Part shown: one piece after another, positions 41,531-51,194 of the stretch | Position numbering within the stretch: position 1 is the stretch's first letter | How the letters are laid out: each line of letters begins with the position of its first letter | Assembly (NCBI RefSeq): GCF_031582885.1 | Contig: NZ_CP133988.1 | Coordinates: 1,681,501-1,745,500 of the forward strand | From: Streptococcus parasanguinis | GTDB lineage: Bacteria; Bacillota; Bacilli; Lactobacillales; Streptococcaceae | Length of the DNA stretch: 64,000 nt | Direction: 5' to 3' | Program-made: the position numbers and the translations under genes | Notes under the pieces: model-generated | What the model saw: the letters and a program-made list of their open reading frames with translations, nothing else | What the model was told of the DNA's origin: nothing | Database searches by the model: none

Positions 41531-41602
41531 CCCACTCCTCCTTTCCTATTGACAATAGCATAACACATTTTTGTTGCATTTGCAATAAAATGGATAAAAA
41601 AA

Positions 41603-41774
41603 AGAGGCTGGAACAAAAGTCCTAGCCTCTAAATTATTTTTGAATTGTGAAGCAAGACGCAGTGGTTGAGTGGGCTCTACTACGCTGATCCCATCAGCTT
41701 TTACAGCCCTACTCAACTGTGCGGAGGTGGGACGACGAAATCGAATTTTAACGAATGACCGTTTTCTGTCCCAC
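41603..41774. repeat. Structured intergenic repeat element with three successive hairpins
   Basis: From left to right: AGAGGCT...AGCCTCT (41603-41630), a long stem GTTGAGT/ACTCAAC with an inner GCTGAT/ATCAGC (41665-41717), and GTGGGAC/GTCCCAC (41727-41774). The ensemble resembles an unclassified intergenic repeat I recall from viridans streptococci. On the minus strand the first hairpin is followed by a run of eight T, so it also acts as a terminator for the YihY gene. Confidence 0.7.
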
Positions 41775-41780
41775 TCTCCC

Positions 41781-42752
41781 TTATTCCGTTTTTTCTTTTT
41801 TTATCAAGCGTAACCGACGCTTTAATTTTTGTGAAACTTCTCTATGCCGAAAGTCCACTTCTTCTGATTTTAACTTAGAGACAATTTCTCCACTGCGCGT
41901 TTGGAACTTGGCTTCTCTGGCAAATTGGATACTGGCGTTTAAAATACAACCAATAATCATGATTTTTGCCACCAAGATGAACCAGAACATGATGACCGCT
42001 AGGACGACCGAACCGAAGAAACGAGCATCTAAGAAATGACTCACATAACGATCCACATATTTCCAAAAGATATTCAAGATCGCATACAGGACAGCAACAA
42101 CAAAGGTCGCCCCTGGCAATACATATCTAAATTTTGGAATTTTGACATTTGGAAGGGTGTAATAGAGCAAGACCAGACTGACAAAAAGTAAGAGGTAGAT
42201 GGTCGGCTCTGTCAAATTCAGTAAGCGCACATAAATCGTCCGATCAAATGAAAAGGTCTGATAGAGATAACGAACGATCATTTTCCCAAACATGGAAAGG
42301 ATCAGCGAGAGTCCAAACAAGCCCTGCAAGGCAAAACTGATCAGAAAGCTAAAGAGTCGCCCCCAGATAATACCACGCTCCTTTTCCACCCCATAACTCT
42401 TGTTATAGGCTTTTTGGAGGTAGGCAATGCTCTGAGAGAAGATCCACAAAGCAGAAATAATCGAGAAACTCAGTAAGCCTGTCGAAGGTTTGGTCAAGAC
42501 ACTCGAAATCATCTGTGCCACTATTCGATATAAGGAGGCTGGCAAGACTTTTTGTAAGCTTAAAAGAATCTGAGTGGGACGAATATGAAAGTAGGGTAAA
42601 ATATTGGCTGCAATCAGCATCAAAGGGAAAATGGAGATCAGCAAATAATAGGCCACCGCAATGCTAGTGATATCAGACTCTGCACTCTGATAAAACCGCA
42701 CGAAGCCCTTTATAAATGGCTGTCCCAGTATTTTTTGTAGGACCTTTTTCAT
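41781..42752 (-). CDS. YihY/BrkB family membrane protein
   Basis: A 323-residue protein with about six transmembrane segments (e.g. ISIFPLMLIAANILPYF, LALYYLLISIFPLM-type start, GSVVLAVIMFWFILVAKIMI) and a basic C-terminus. It belongs to the YihY/RNase-BN-like family, which is not an actual RNase. Role uncertain. Confidence 0.9.
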   Translation of the reverse strand: MKKVLQKILGQPFIKGFVRFYQSAESDITSIAVAYYLLISIFPLMLIAANILPYFHIRPTQILLSLQKVLPASLYRIVAQMISSVLTKPSTGLLSFSIISALWIFSQSIAYLQKAYNKSYGVEKERGIIWGRLFSFLISFALQGLFGLSLILSMFGKMIVRYLYQTFSFDRTIYVRLLNLTEPTIYLLLFVSLVLLYYTLPNVKIPKFRYVLPGATFVVAVLYAILNIFWKYVDRYVSHFLDARFFGSVVLAVIMFWFILVAKIMIIGCILNASIQFAREAKFQTRSGEIVSKLKSEEVDFRHREVSQKLKRRLRLIKKEKTE

Positions 42753-42834
42753 TCGTCACCTCCCTATTTTACTAAAAAAGAGCAAAGAGCGAAACCAGAC
42801 ACTTGCCTTCAGCTCCATTCTTTCCTCTCTAGTT

Positions 42835-43695
42835 TTAGTATGTTCCTTCTTCACCTTGACTAGTCAAGATCACTGGACCATCTTTTGTAATCACAAATTG
42901 ATGCTCGTATTGACAAGAAAGTCCACCGTCGAGGGTCTTATGGGCCCAACCAGTTTCCATATCTGTATCAATCTCCCAAGTACCGGTATTAATCATTGGC
43001 TCAATCGTCAAGACCATCCCTTCACGTAAACGAAGACCGCGTCCAGCACGACCATAATGCGGGACCATTGGTTCTTCATGCATGGTAGGCCCGACACCGT
43101 GTCCGACCAAATCACGCACCACGCCATAGCCTTTGCTTTCCGCATACTCTTGAATCGCTGCACCAATATCTCCCAAGCGATTGCCAACGACCGCTTTCTC
43201 AATTCCCTTATAGAGACATTCTTTGGTCACGTCCATCAAATCTTTGACTTCTTGCGAAACATTTCCAACCGCATAAGCCCAGCAAGAGTCCGCCAAGCCA
43301 CCAGTATAAGACTCAGTGTTTTTCTTCATTTGCGCCACATTGTCAAAATCTAATTTCGATACATCCAAAACAGATTTATCCAGTGGTTCTGACAAGACCA
43401 TGTCTACCTTGAGGAGATCACCATCTTTGAGAATGACGTGACGTGGAAAAGCATGGGCTACTTCGTCATTCAAACCACAGCAAGTCGCATAAGGATAGTC
43501 CATGAGACTACCTTCTACACCGATTTGAAGCGGCAAGACATTGGCTTCTTTACAGCGACGACGGACATATTCTTCTACTTCCCATAGGTCAAGCCCTGGC
43601 TTGATCAAGTCACGTAATCCAATATGGATACTGGCAAGGAAATCACCTGCACGATCCATGGCTTCAATTTCACGTTGTGATTTTAATGTAATCAT
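42835..43695 (-). CDS. map: Methionine aminopeptidase, type I
   Basis: A 286-residue cobalt/manganese-type enzyme that removes N-terminal methionine. Metal ligands D98, D136, H199, E232 and E264 are present. Relative to E. coli Map it carries an extra stretch at about residues 103-130 (LSEPLDKSVLDVSK...), the known streptococcal insertion. SD TGAGGAG precedes the ATG. Confidence 0.95.
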   Translation of the reverse strand: MITLKSQREIEAMDRAGDFLASIHIGLRDLIKPGLDLWEVEEYVRRRCKEANVLPLQIGVEGSLMDYPYATCCGLNDEVAHAFPRHVILKDGDLLKVDMVLSEPLDKSVLDVSKLDFDNVAQMKKNTESYTGGLADSCWAYAVGNVSQEVKDLMDVTKECLYKGIEKAVVGNRLGDIGAAIQEYAESKGYGVVRDLVGHGVGPTMHEEPMVPHYGRAGRGLRLREGMVLTIEPMINTGTWEIDTDMETGWAHKTLDGGLSCQYEHQFVITKDGPVILTSQGEEGTY

Positions 43696-43716
43696 TGTCT
43701 CCTCATTTCTTTTTGT

Positions 43717-44994
43717 TTAATTAATCTTAATTGTAATGGTTGCTTTCGCAACTAGCTGCAGATCTAAATACAAGCTAAAATCAACCAAGGCCGAACGTCT
43801 GGTTCGTCGAACTAGTTGTGGTTCAATGCGGATCACATCATCCACCTGCACAGCCTGTAAAAAATTGATGATCAACTGTTCGACAATCAAGCTACGCCCA
43901 CTGTGTTGCATCATCTTGCGAATAATCTTCATCAGCACTTCGATCATGACCCCATTGGCCAAAACACCGCTTTTCTCCAGCATACTTGGCTCCACTGTGA
44001 ATTGGTAATGGTCGTTCTCTGTCTGAATCTTTTGACCGATCTGCTCACTAAAGGTTGGTAAGCTCGAAAACTGCACCTTGCTAATCCGATCCATGACATC
44101 CCGACGCGTAATAACCCCCAGCAAGGTCTGGTTATTACGAACAACAGGAATCATTTCATAATCTTCAGCGATCATCCGTTGGCTAATCGTCGCAATGCTG
44201 GTGGACAAATTAGTGGTAAAAATGGTCCGTGACATCACCTTATCAAGGGTCGTCTGAGGCGCCTTATCTCCAGCATCTCTCATGGTTACGACGCCCACTA
44301 CCATCTGGTGCTGATTGACAACCGGAAAACGACTAAAGCGATTCTTTCGAACCAAATCTAAATAATCCCGGACCGTATCCGTCTCAGAAAGATAGCCGTA
44401 CTCATGGAAGGGCCGATAGACCTGCTCGACTGTCAAGATATCCGTCTTGATCTGCATGTTAGACAAAGCCTTATTGATCATGGTCGCGACGGTATAGGTA
44501 TCGTGTGAAGTTCGGATGACTGGGATTTGTACCTGATTGGCCAGATCAATCACATCCTCACTCACTTCAAAGCCACCCGTCACTAAGACCGCATTGTCAT
44601 GCTTAAGAGCCAATCGTTGGATGCTAGTGCGGTCACCCACGATCAAAAGCCCCCCTTCAGAAACATAGTCAAGGACGTGCTTTTCTGTCATGGCACCGAT
44701 ATAAAATTTATTAAATTCTTTTTCGAGTCCCTCTTCACCAGCTAATATTTCAGAACCGGTGATTTCTAAAATTTCCCGATAAGTCAGGTGCTCTAGTACA
44801 GCTTTTTGCGATTTGACACGGATGGTCCCGCTTCTAGGACGCGTTTCGACAATTCCTTGATTTTCAGCTTCTTTAATGGCACGATAGGCCGTCCCATCAC
44901 TGACATTCAAAAAATTGGAGATACTGCGGACACTGACCCGTTTTCCAATCGGTAATTTTTCGAGATAGTCTAAAATCTCTTGGTGTTTACTCAT
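43717..44994 (-). CDS. spxR: SpxR-type regulator (HTH, DRTGG, CBS pair, hotdog)
   Basis: A 425-residue cytosolic regulator. Order: N-terminal winged HTH (about 1-65, RSISNFLNVSDGTAYRAIKE), a DRTGG domain (about 70-180), two CBS motifs (about 185-305) and a C-terminal hotdog domain (about 310-425). In S. pneumoniae SpxR controls spxB pyruvate oxidase. The HTH may bind DNA while the CBS and hotdog domains sense nucleotide and acyl-CoA. Its start is overlapped by the GNAT gene stop (8 bases). Confidence 0.93.
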   Translation of the reverse strand: MSKHQEILDYLEKLPIGKRVSVRSISNFLNVSDGTAYRAIKEAENQGIVETRPRSGTIRVKSQKAVLEHLTYREILEITGSEILAGEEGLEKEFNKFYIGAMTEKHVLDYVSEGGLLIVGDRTSIQRLALKHDNAVLVTGGFEVSEDVIDLANQVQIPVIRTSHDTYTVATMINKALSNMQIKTDILTVEQVYRPFHEYGYLSETDTVRDYLDLVRKNRFSRFPVVNQHQMVVGVVTMRDAGDKAPQTTLDKVMSRTIFTTNLSTSIATISQRMIAEDYEMIPVVRNNQTLLGVITRRDVMDRISKVQFSSLPTFSEQIGQKIQTENDHYQFTVEPSMLEKSGVLANGVMIEVLMKIIRKMMQHSGRSLIVEQLIINFLQAVQVDDVIRIEPQLVRRTRRSALVDFSLYLDLQLVAKATITIKIN

Positions 44995-45538
44995 AGAAGT
45001 CCCCTCTACCTAGGCGGAAATCATAATAATCGCGCATTTTACGCGTATAGCGGTCACTCCCTTTGAATTGACGAAAGAGACGAAAACCAGCCTTCAAAGC
45101 AACCTTTTGACTCCCTGCATTTTCAACATGGGTGACAATCTTAAGCTCCTTCAGTTGAAATTTTTCAAACGATAGAGAGACCAACTCTTTGACCGCTTCT
45201 GTCATCAGACCCTTTCCCCAAAAATCTTTGTGTAAAAAGTAGCCTAACTCAGCCTCTCCCTTAATTTCATCCAACTTTTCAAACTTGATGGAGCCAATCA
45301 TCTGATTGGTTTCCTTATCACAGATCGCCCAAACCCCCAAAGGATTTTTCATGAAATAGTTGGCTAGTACATATTGAGTTTCAGCAAGATCGGCTTGTGC
45401 AGGGAAGATAAATTGTAAATTTTCAGGATTCGAAGCAATCTTATAAAAATCTTCCGCATCCTCAAAGAGAAAAGGTCGTAAATACAACCTTTGTGTTTCA
45501 ATTAGTGAATAGGCAGCTAAGTTCGTCCAAATATTCAT
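44987..45538 (-). CDS. RimJ/RimL-type GNAT acetyltransferase
   Basis: The chosen start at 45538 gives 183 residues and has GGAG 7 bases upstream. RLYLRPFLFEDAEDFY near the N-terminus and the LGYFLHKDFWGKGLMTEAV acetyl-CoA loop (about 94-112) mark the RimJ/RimL type. The substrate is not known. It overlaps spxR by 8 bases. Confidence 0.9.
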   Translation of the reverse strand: MNIWTNLAAYSLIETQRLYLRPFLFEDAEDFYKIASNPENLQFIFPAQADLAETQYVLANYFMKNPLGVWAICDKETNQMIGSIKFEKLDEIKGEAELGYFLHKDFWGKGLMTEAVKELVSLSFEKFQLKELKIVTHVENAGSQKVALKAGFRLFRQFKGSDRYTRKMRDYYDFRLGRGDFYE

Positions 45539-45594
45539 TTCAAACTCCATTGTTCGTGTATCCAGCCGCCACTATCAGATCCCAAGTTCTGTCA

Positions 45595-46854
45595 CTATTC
45601 CTCTACCAACTGGATGTCTGCTCCAAGTTGGGTCAATTTATGAATAATATCTGAATACCCGCGAAGGATGTATTCCACATTTGTAATTTCTGTTGTTCCA
45701 GAAGCCATGAGACCGGCGATCACTAAAGCCGCACCAGCTCGAAGATCCGTCGCTTTCACACTGGATCCTGTCAATTGATTTGGCCCTTCATAAATAATGT
45801 GGTCGTTCAAGGTCGAAATGGTGGCCCCCATTTTAGCTAATTCTGGTACATGGTTGACCCGTTTTTCATAAATCGTATCAACAATGCGACCACGTCCTAC
45901 AGCCGTTAAGAGCAAAGGCGTGATCGGTTGTTGCAAGTCAGTCGCAAAACCAGGATAAGGAGATGTTTTGATCTGGATGGCCTTCAAGCCTGTTTGCTTT
46001 TCTACAAAGATACTATCTTCAGAAATGGTCATGCGCACACCCATTTCCTCTAACTTAGCAATATAGCTCTCTAAATGCTCATATAGGACATTATTGATCT
46101 GGATACCTTCCCCAATAGCAGCTGCAAGGGCAATATAGGTTCCTGCTTCGATACGATCTGGAATCACCTGATGTCTCGTTCCATGCAATTGTGGAACACC
46201 ATCAATGATAATAATATCTGTCCCTGCTCCACGAATATGGGCTCCCATGTTGTTGAGCAAGGTCACCACATCGATAATTTCAGGTTCCCGCGCCGCATTT
46301 TCGATCACTGTCCGACCTTCAGCCTTGACTGCTGCCAAAATCGTATTGATCGTTGCACCGACACTAACAGTATCCATGTAGATGTTAGCTCCTTGAAGAG
46401 GCTTGCCATTAGTCGCAAGTTTCATACTAGAGCCATCCATGGTCATAGCAGCTCCCATCGCTTCAAAGGCCTTCAAATGCAAATCGATCGGACGTGGTCC
46501 AAGGTCACACCCACCAGGCAGTCCAACCGTTGCTTGACCATAGCGTCCTAGTAGGCCGCCATAGAAATAATAGGAAGCTCGCAGACTGTTGATCTTTCCA
46601 AATGGCATGGGCATATTCTTCACCCCACGTGGATCAATAATCAAACTGTCTTCTTTGCGCTCGATCTTAGCCCCCATGATGGTCATGATTTCAATTAGAC
46701 TCGACACGTCGGAGATATCCGGTACCCCATCAAGGGTCACGATATCATCCGCCAGAATGGTCGCCGGAATCAGGGCTACTACACTATTTTTTGCACCACT
46801 AATGGTCACCTCTCCTTTTAGAGGGCGACCACCATTTATTACAATTTTTTTCAT
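45595..46854 (-). CDS. murA: UDP-N-acetylglucosamine 1-carboxyvinyltransferase
   Basis: A 419-residue enzyme for the first committed step of peptidoglycan synthesis. The catalytic loop GGCDLGPRP carries C116, the fosfomycin target cysteine. Streptococci usually carry two murA genes; which copy this is cannot be told here. No strong terminator was seen next to it. Confidence 0.95.
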   Translation of the reverse strand: MKKIVINGGRPLKGEVTISGAKNSVVALIPATILADDIVTLDGVPDISDVSSLIEIMTIMGAKIERKEDSLIIDPRGVKNMPMPFGKINSLRASYYFYGGLLGRYGQATVGLPGGCDLGPRPIDLHLKAFEAMGAAMTMDGSSMKLATNGKPLQGANIYMDTVSVGATINTILAAVKAEGRTVIENAAREPEIIDVVTLLNNMGAHIRGAGTDIIIIDGVPQLHGTRHQVIPDRIEAGTYIALAAAIGEGIQINNVLYEHLESYIAKLEEMGVRMTISEDSIFVEKQTGLKAIQIKTSPYPGFATDLQQPITPLLLTAVGRGRIVDTIYEKRVNHVPELAKMGATISTLNDHIIYEGPNQLTGSSVKATDLRAGAALVIAGLMASGTTEITNVEYILRGYSDIIHKLTQLGADIQLVEE

Positions 46855-47004
46855 CTTAATAATTTATTAGCTCTTTCAAGTCTTTTTTCCTTTTACTATC
46901 GTTTTTGGTAACGGAAATAAAAGGGACAACGTATTCAAAATACTGCATCTATTATACCACAGATTGACCTATTTTTCCATCTGTAGGAATTTTCAAAACG
47001 AAAA

Positions 47005-47034
47005 AAAGCTAGGATCAACTTGACCCTAACTTTT
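47005..47034 (-). terminator. Terminator of metK
   Basis: AAAGCTAGGATCAA pairs imperfectly with TTGACCCTAACTTT; seven or more T follow on the minus strand. Confidence 0.75.
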
Positions 47035-47047
47035 CCATTTCAACTAA

Positions 47048-48238
47048 TTATTTTACAGCTTCTTTCAAGGCTTCTACCTTGTCCAAACATTCCCATGGAA
47101 GGTCAATATCTGTCCGTCCCATATGGCCATAAGCCGCTGTTTGACGATAGATTGGACGTTTCAAATCCAGCATTTGGATAATCCCTGCAGGACGAAGATC
47201 AAAGATCTCACGTGCTGCTTTTTCAAGCTTACTTTCAGCGACTGTTCCCGTACCGAAGGTATCGATCCGAACAGAGACAGGTTGAGCCACCCCAATGGCA
47301 TAAGCCAATTGCACTTCTGCTTTCTTAGCAAGACCTGCTGCTACAATGTTTTTGGCAATGTAGCGAGCTGCATAAGAAGCGGAACGGTCCACCTTAGTGG
47401 CATCCTTACCAGAGAAGGCACCACCACCGTGACGTGAATAACCACCATAAGTATCCACGATAATCTTACGACCTGTCAAACCTGAGTCCCCTTGAGGTCC
47501 ACCAATAACAAAGCGACCAGTAGGGTTGATGAAGAATTTGGTCTCAGCATCTAGATAAGAAGCTGGAATCACTTCCTTGATGACCTTATTGATCACATCC
47601 TGGTGGATTTGTTCATTGCTGACATCTGGATCGTGTTGAGTTGAAATAACCACCGTATCCACGCGCACTGGCTGGTCATTTTCATCATACTCAACAGTGA
47701 CTTGTGACTTGGCATCTGGACGAAGGTAGCTGATTTCACCAGACTTCCGAAGCTCTGCCAACCGACGAACCAACTTGTGGCTGAGTGAAATTGGTAATGG
47801 CATGAGTTCTTCTGTTTCATCCACCGCAAAACCAAACATGAGACCTTGATCTCCTGCTCCGATCAAATCAAGTGGATCTTGATCTTCATTTCCACGAACT
47901 TCCAAGGCTTCATTAACCCCTTGGGCAATATCAGGAGATTGTTCCACCAAGGATGGGTGAACTCCCACCGTCTCCGCAGAGAATCCATATTCCGTATTGG
48001 TATAGCCAATCTCTGCAATGGTATCACGAACCACACGGTTAATATCCACATAAGCAGTCGTTGAAATCTCACCAAAGACATGCACGGAACCAGTATAAAC
48101 AGCTGTTTCCGCAGCCACGTGAGCTTCTGGATCTTGCTCTAAAATAGCATCTAAAATAGCATCTGAAATTTGGTCTGCAATCTTATCTGGATGCCCCTCA
48201 GATACTGATTCAGACGTGAAAAGTTTACGTTCTGACAT
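47048..48238 (-). CDS. metK: S-adenosylmethionine synthetase
   Basis: A 396-residue enzyme making SAM from ATP and methionine. [29 protein letters not shown] and [16 protein letters not shown] are the known ATP-loop signatures. It is monocistronic, with an SMK-box leader that gives feedback by SAM. Confidence 0.97.
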   Translation of the reverse strand: MSERKLFTSESVSEGHPDKIADQISDAILDAILEQDPEAHVAAETAVYTGSVHVFGEISTTAYVDINRVVRDTIAEIGYTNTEYGFSAETVGVHPSLVEQSPDIAQGVNEALEVRGNEDQDPLDLIGAGDQGLMFGFAVDETEELMPLPISLSHKLVRRLAELRKSGEISYLRPDAKSQVTVEYDENDQPVRVDTVVISTQHDPDVSNEQIHQDVINKVIKEVIPASYLDAETKFFINPTGRFVIGGPQGDSGLTGRKIIVDTYGGYSRHGGGAFSGKDATKVDRSASYAARYIAKNIVAAGLAKKAEVQLAYAIGVAQPVSVRIDTFGTGTVAESKLEKAAREIFDLRPAGIIQMLDLKRPIYRQTAAYGHMGRTDIDLPWECLDKVEALKEAVK

Positions 48239-48245
48239 AAAAATG

Positions 48246-48317
48246 TCCCCCCTTAAAAAATATTGTTATAGAGTTACAAAGTACTGATAGAAGATTTCTA
48301 CCACCTTATCGGGACCA
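48246..48317 (-). promoter_or_regulatory. SMK box (SAM-III) riboswitch of metK
   Basis: The minus-strand leader holds GGTCCCGATAAGG, TTTGTAAC and AAGGGGGGAC directly at the SD. GTCCC can pair with the GGGAC of the SD region, as in SMK boxes of Lactobacillales metK. Bound SAM would hide the SD. Confidence 0.8.
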
Positions 48318-48329
48318 TATAACACTTCA

Positions 48330-48338
48330 TTATAACAC
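48330..48338 (-). promoter_or_regulatory. Extended -10 promoter of metK
   Basis: Minus-strand TGTTATAAT, an extended -10, 12 bases before the riboswitch. The -35 is weak (TTTCCA). Confidence 0.6.
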
Positions 48339-48368
48339 ATTACATATGATATGGAAAATGATTTTTCA

Positions 48369-48393
48369 AAAAGCCCATTAAATCAGCTTTTTC
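48369..48393. terminator. Weak terminator-like hairpin upstream of metK
   Basis: AAAAAGC pairs with GCTTTTT around an 11-base loop. It probably ends transcription from the region of the paralogous membrane genes. Confidence 0.5.
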
Positions 48394-48637
48394 GGTCTAT
48401 GCACTACCCAGTTAAACTGACTTAAACAGTCCTCAAAGTTCCTAAAAAGTTCACAAATAATACCCCGTAGGATATCTATCAATTGACGAGTTCAGCAGGC
48501 AAGATTTAGTACCCTCACACGGTGCTTTTTTTATCTTCAAAAATGGTAGGCGTCCGCGTACCAATGGGTACTCGAAAACCTACCATCTACTTAAATGATA
48601 ACAGTTCTTTAAAAATTTTCAACCCTATCTACTTTAC
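48394..48637. other. Gene-free region with a dyad, possible mobile-element remnant
   Basis: No convincing gene. At 48543-48586 there is a two-part dyad: ATGGTAGG...GTACC, then GGTAC...CCTACCAT, around a 4-base loop. On its left a T run (48527-48534) follows GGTGC. The stretch does not match a known RNA that I recognise. Confidence 0.45.
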
Positions 48638-49864
48638 TCAGTCTCCATTTTTAAATAATATACCTCCAATAAATACCAGGACTCCTAAAACCAAGGATAA
48701 AATATTTGGACCTGTCCAATAAGGATCTAGCGTACCTATGATGGAAACAATAAATAAGACAGCTGATGTATTTAAGAGACCCACATTTCCATTCCTCATA
48801 GCTATGAAAAGGATGAAAGTCGCAATCATAAAACAAATATAATGGATGGCACCAATATATAAGATCAGTAGATACATGGGGTTTCCTAAAAATAAAGGAA
48901 AAATCATAATACCAAGGTGGCAGACTGCTATTATTAAAGCGCTCCATAACCAAGACGAATGAAGAATGATCCTCTTTGGCAAATTTTCTTCATCAGTGTT
49001 TAACGGTTTTTCAGTGTTCAACTGTTCGTTTATATCTATCTCTCCTTCCACTTGAGAGTCCGCTATCTCTGGTTTAGTTTCAATAGATGATAGATCTTGT
49101 ACTTTCACCTTGGACTCCCAGCTATCTGCAACTTTCTCAAACAAACCAAAAACACGACAAGCAATATAAATCGATAAGAGAAGATAAAAGAGACCGTAAA
49201 AGCTTATACGAGAGATGAAAGAGTATACTGCACCTATCACAACAAGAGAAGATAAAATGAGCAAGAGAGAAAATACTTTCTGAAGTTTCTCACTTGTACT
49301 TGTGATCATAACATTAATCAGAAGTAGAAACATTAACTCCATTACAATGTATCGAAGTGTAAAAGCGTAAATGTCACTCGTTCTATCCATACCAATCAAT
49401 ATAAATAGTGGAGAAATATTTGTAGAGGCAACAAATAGTACTAAATAAGCTATCGATGATTTCCAACTATCTTTACTTTTCCAATTGTTTAAAAGCTCCC
49501 TCATTTCTACATTCTTTATAAGCAAGCAAATCCATATTAAACAAATGATATTTAGCAGAAAGGAAATGTTCATCAGATTTGTTGGGGAAAAAGAGGGTAA
49601 AACAAGCATAAGTAGTTGGATAATCGAGAGGAGAAGAACAGCTATCAATCCTTCAACATTTAAACGTTGCTTCATGATTCTCCAAATTATCCAGCAAATA
49701 ATCATTCCATCCCATATAGAAAAAATACTAGAGGTAGTGATCAGTGGTATATCTCCATTTAAATTTTGGGCATTATAGCTCTCTACTAGACTACTACCAT
49801 AAGAAACAAGATAAAGAATTGCTTCAAGAATTAGCAGTATACCATACCATTTTTTTCTAGACAT
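48638..49864 (-). CDS. Polytopic membrane protein, founder of a local paralogue family
   Basis: A 408-residue protein with about ten hydrophobic segments. A charged linker rich in Glu, Asn and Asp (about 245-295) separates two parts. The C-terminal 110 residues resemble the whole membrane part of the two small proteins at 50016 and 50583 (shared GTLDP/GDPDW segment, GVLV(F/L)IG, LLKNGD-like ends). SD GGAGGAG precedes the ATG. Function unknown; not recognised as any named family. Confidence 0.75.
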   Translation of the reverse strand: MSRKKWYGILLILEAILYLVSYGSSLVESYNAQNLNGDIPLITTSSIFSIWDGMIICWIIWRIMKQRLNVEGLIAVLLLSIIQLLMLVLPSFSPTNLMNISFLLNIICLIWICLLIKNVEMRELLNNWKSKDSWKSSIAYLVLFVASTNISPLFILIGMDRTSDIYAFTLRYIVMELMFLLLINVMITSTSEKLQKVFSLLLILSSLVVIGAVYSFISRISFYGLFYLLLSIYIACRVFGLFEKVADSWESKVKVQDLSSIETKPEIADSQVEGEIDINEQLNTEKPLNTDEENLPKRIILHSSWLWSALIIAVCHLGIMIFPLFLGNPMYLLILYIGAIHYICFMIATFILFIAMRNGNVGLLNTSAVLFIVSIIGTLDPYWTGPNILSLVLGVLVFIGGILFKNGD

Positions 49865-49960
49865 AGATTCTCCTCCACTTTCTAAGAAAAGTATTTAACG
49901 ATTCATTTATTTAAATTATAACACAATTTGTAACCGTTTTCCTATTGCGTTATCAGTACT

Positions 49961-49980
49961 AAATAAATAAATAAATAAAT
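49961..49980. repeat. (AAAT)5 microsatellite
   Basis: Five perfect AAAT units followed by an A run. It forms the tail of the terminator below. Confidence 0.85.
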
Positions 49981-49986
49981 AAAAAA

Positions 49987-50014
49987 GATAGGATTTATCA
50001 CCCTACCTCCTATC
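49987..50014 (-). terminator. Terminator of the second membrane paralogue
   Basis: GATAGGA/TCCTATC stem with a 14-base loop; on the minus strand it runs into T-rich repeats. Confidence 0.75.
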
Positions 50015-50015
50015 A

Positions 50016-50447
50016 TCAGTCTCCATTTTTTAACAATACAGTTCCAATCAATACCAGCACTCCTACCACAAACGGTGGTATATGATTAATCACCCAATCC
50101 GGATCACCCGCAGCAATAAATGAAAAAACATAAATAGCCACTGCCATATAAAGAGTTGCTTTATTGGCATTCACTATTCCATTCCAAAGCAGGATGGTTG
50201 CTATCACAAAGCTAATCATATGGATTCCCAAAAAGTACAAAAAGCCACCAGCCCACGCTCCCATTGAAAAGAGACCTAATAAAAGTAAAACTATATAAAC
50301 AATGGCCAAGAACAAAGCAATAGAAAGGATTACAGAATTTCCAATTCTCTTCTCTGGCTTCATTTCATTGTTCGGAAAAAGACTTTCATCTGAAGCATAT
50401 GCTTCATTTTCTTTATCTACTTCAGGATTTTTTTGTTGATCTGTCAT
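50016..50447 (-). CDS. Small membrane paralogue A
   Basis: The start at 50447 has TTTGGAG upstream; a TTG four codons earlier is rejected because the SD lies inside. 143 residues: an acidic/Asn-rich cytosolic N-terminus (about 45 residues) and four hydrophobic segments ending in LLKNGD. Similar to the C-terminus of the 408-residue neighbour. Unknown function. Confidence 0.75.
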   Translation of the reverse strand: MTDQQKNPEVDKENEAYASDESLFPNNEMKPEKRIGNSVILSIALFLAIVYIVLLLLGLFSMGAWAGGFLYFLGIHMISFVIATILLWNGIVNANKATLYMAVAIYVFSFIAAGDPDWVINHIPPFVVGVLVLIGTVLLKNGD

Positions 50448-50582
50448 AACTTTCTCCAAACATTTTTAGTTATTCTTTCAAATAATAGCGCTTAAAAATA
50501 GAGCGGAAGAACTGATTTAACTAGGGCTTTAATCGACCCGAATATTTTTTATTGAGTAGAGTTGACCATATCCATTTTTTAA

Positions 50583-51023
50583 TTAAGAGCTTTTCACTTC
50601 TTTAACCAGGAGTGTTCCGATTAAATCCAAAATACATAAACATAAGGGAGCAATTCGAAATATTTCCCAGTCCGGATCAAAAGCCAAGATGATAGACAGC
50701 AGATAGAGTCCAATACTCGCATAGAGAAGGCTTTTATTCCCCTTCTTCATCCCTAGTCGAATTAGAAAGGCTCCAATCGCAAGACTTAATAAGTTTGGAC
50801 CAAGGAAAATCAAAACGACAAATCCCCAACCATCACCCCAAGGTGCAAAGTAAAAGACAAACATTACAAGATAGATAATGGATAAGTAAAATGTCGCTGA
50901 AAGAAGAATAGAATGTAAGCTATTTTCTTTTGGAGAATTCTGAACAGATACAAAATTGGGATAATCTTCACTGATCTTACTATGTTCTTTATTTTCCTCA
51001 AGATGTTTCTCTTGGTTTGTCAT
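50583..51023 (-). CDS. Small membrane paralogue B
   Basis: The start at 51023 has AGGAG 6 bases upstream; the preceding GTG is in frame but too near the SD. 146 residues: a charged N-terminus followed by four hydrophobic segments, with an FDPDWE segment matching GDPDW in the sibling. Unknown function; likely arose by duplication. Confidence 0.75.
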   Translation of the reverse strand: MTNQEKHLEENKEHSKISEDYPNFVSVQNSPKENSLHSILLSATFYLSIIYLVMFVFYFAPWGDGWGFVVLIFLGPNLLSLAIGAFLIRLGMKKGNKSLLYASIGLYLLSIILAFDPDWEIFRIAPLCLCILDLIGTLLVKEVKSS

Positions 51024-51194
51024 CACTTTCTCCTAACTTTCTTATATTTTTATGTTTTTCCGTTAACACCATTTTACTTGATTCCATTATTCTTTTCATG
51101 ATAGCCATCTATTCAATGCTATCTCTTAAACATTAATTTGGACAGGTTTCCAGTTAGATTGCTAACATATCATGAAATAGACTGGAAGCCTTCC

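Noticed and set aside
48522-48722. 66-codon plus-strand open frame across the dyad
   Set aside because: It runs through the palindrome into the antisense end of the membrane protein gene, with no SD; not credible as a gene.
51147-51191. Hairpin GGTTTCCAGT/ACTGGAAGCC after the deaminase gene
   Set aside because: The stem is good but no T run follows, so it could not be supported as a terminator.
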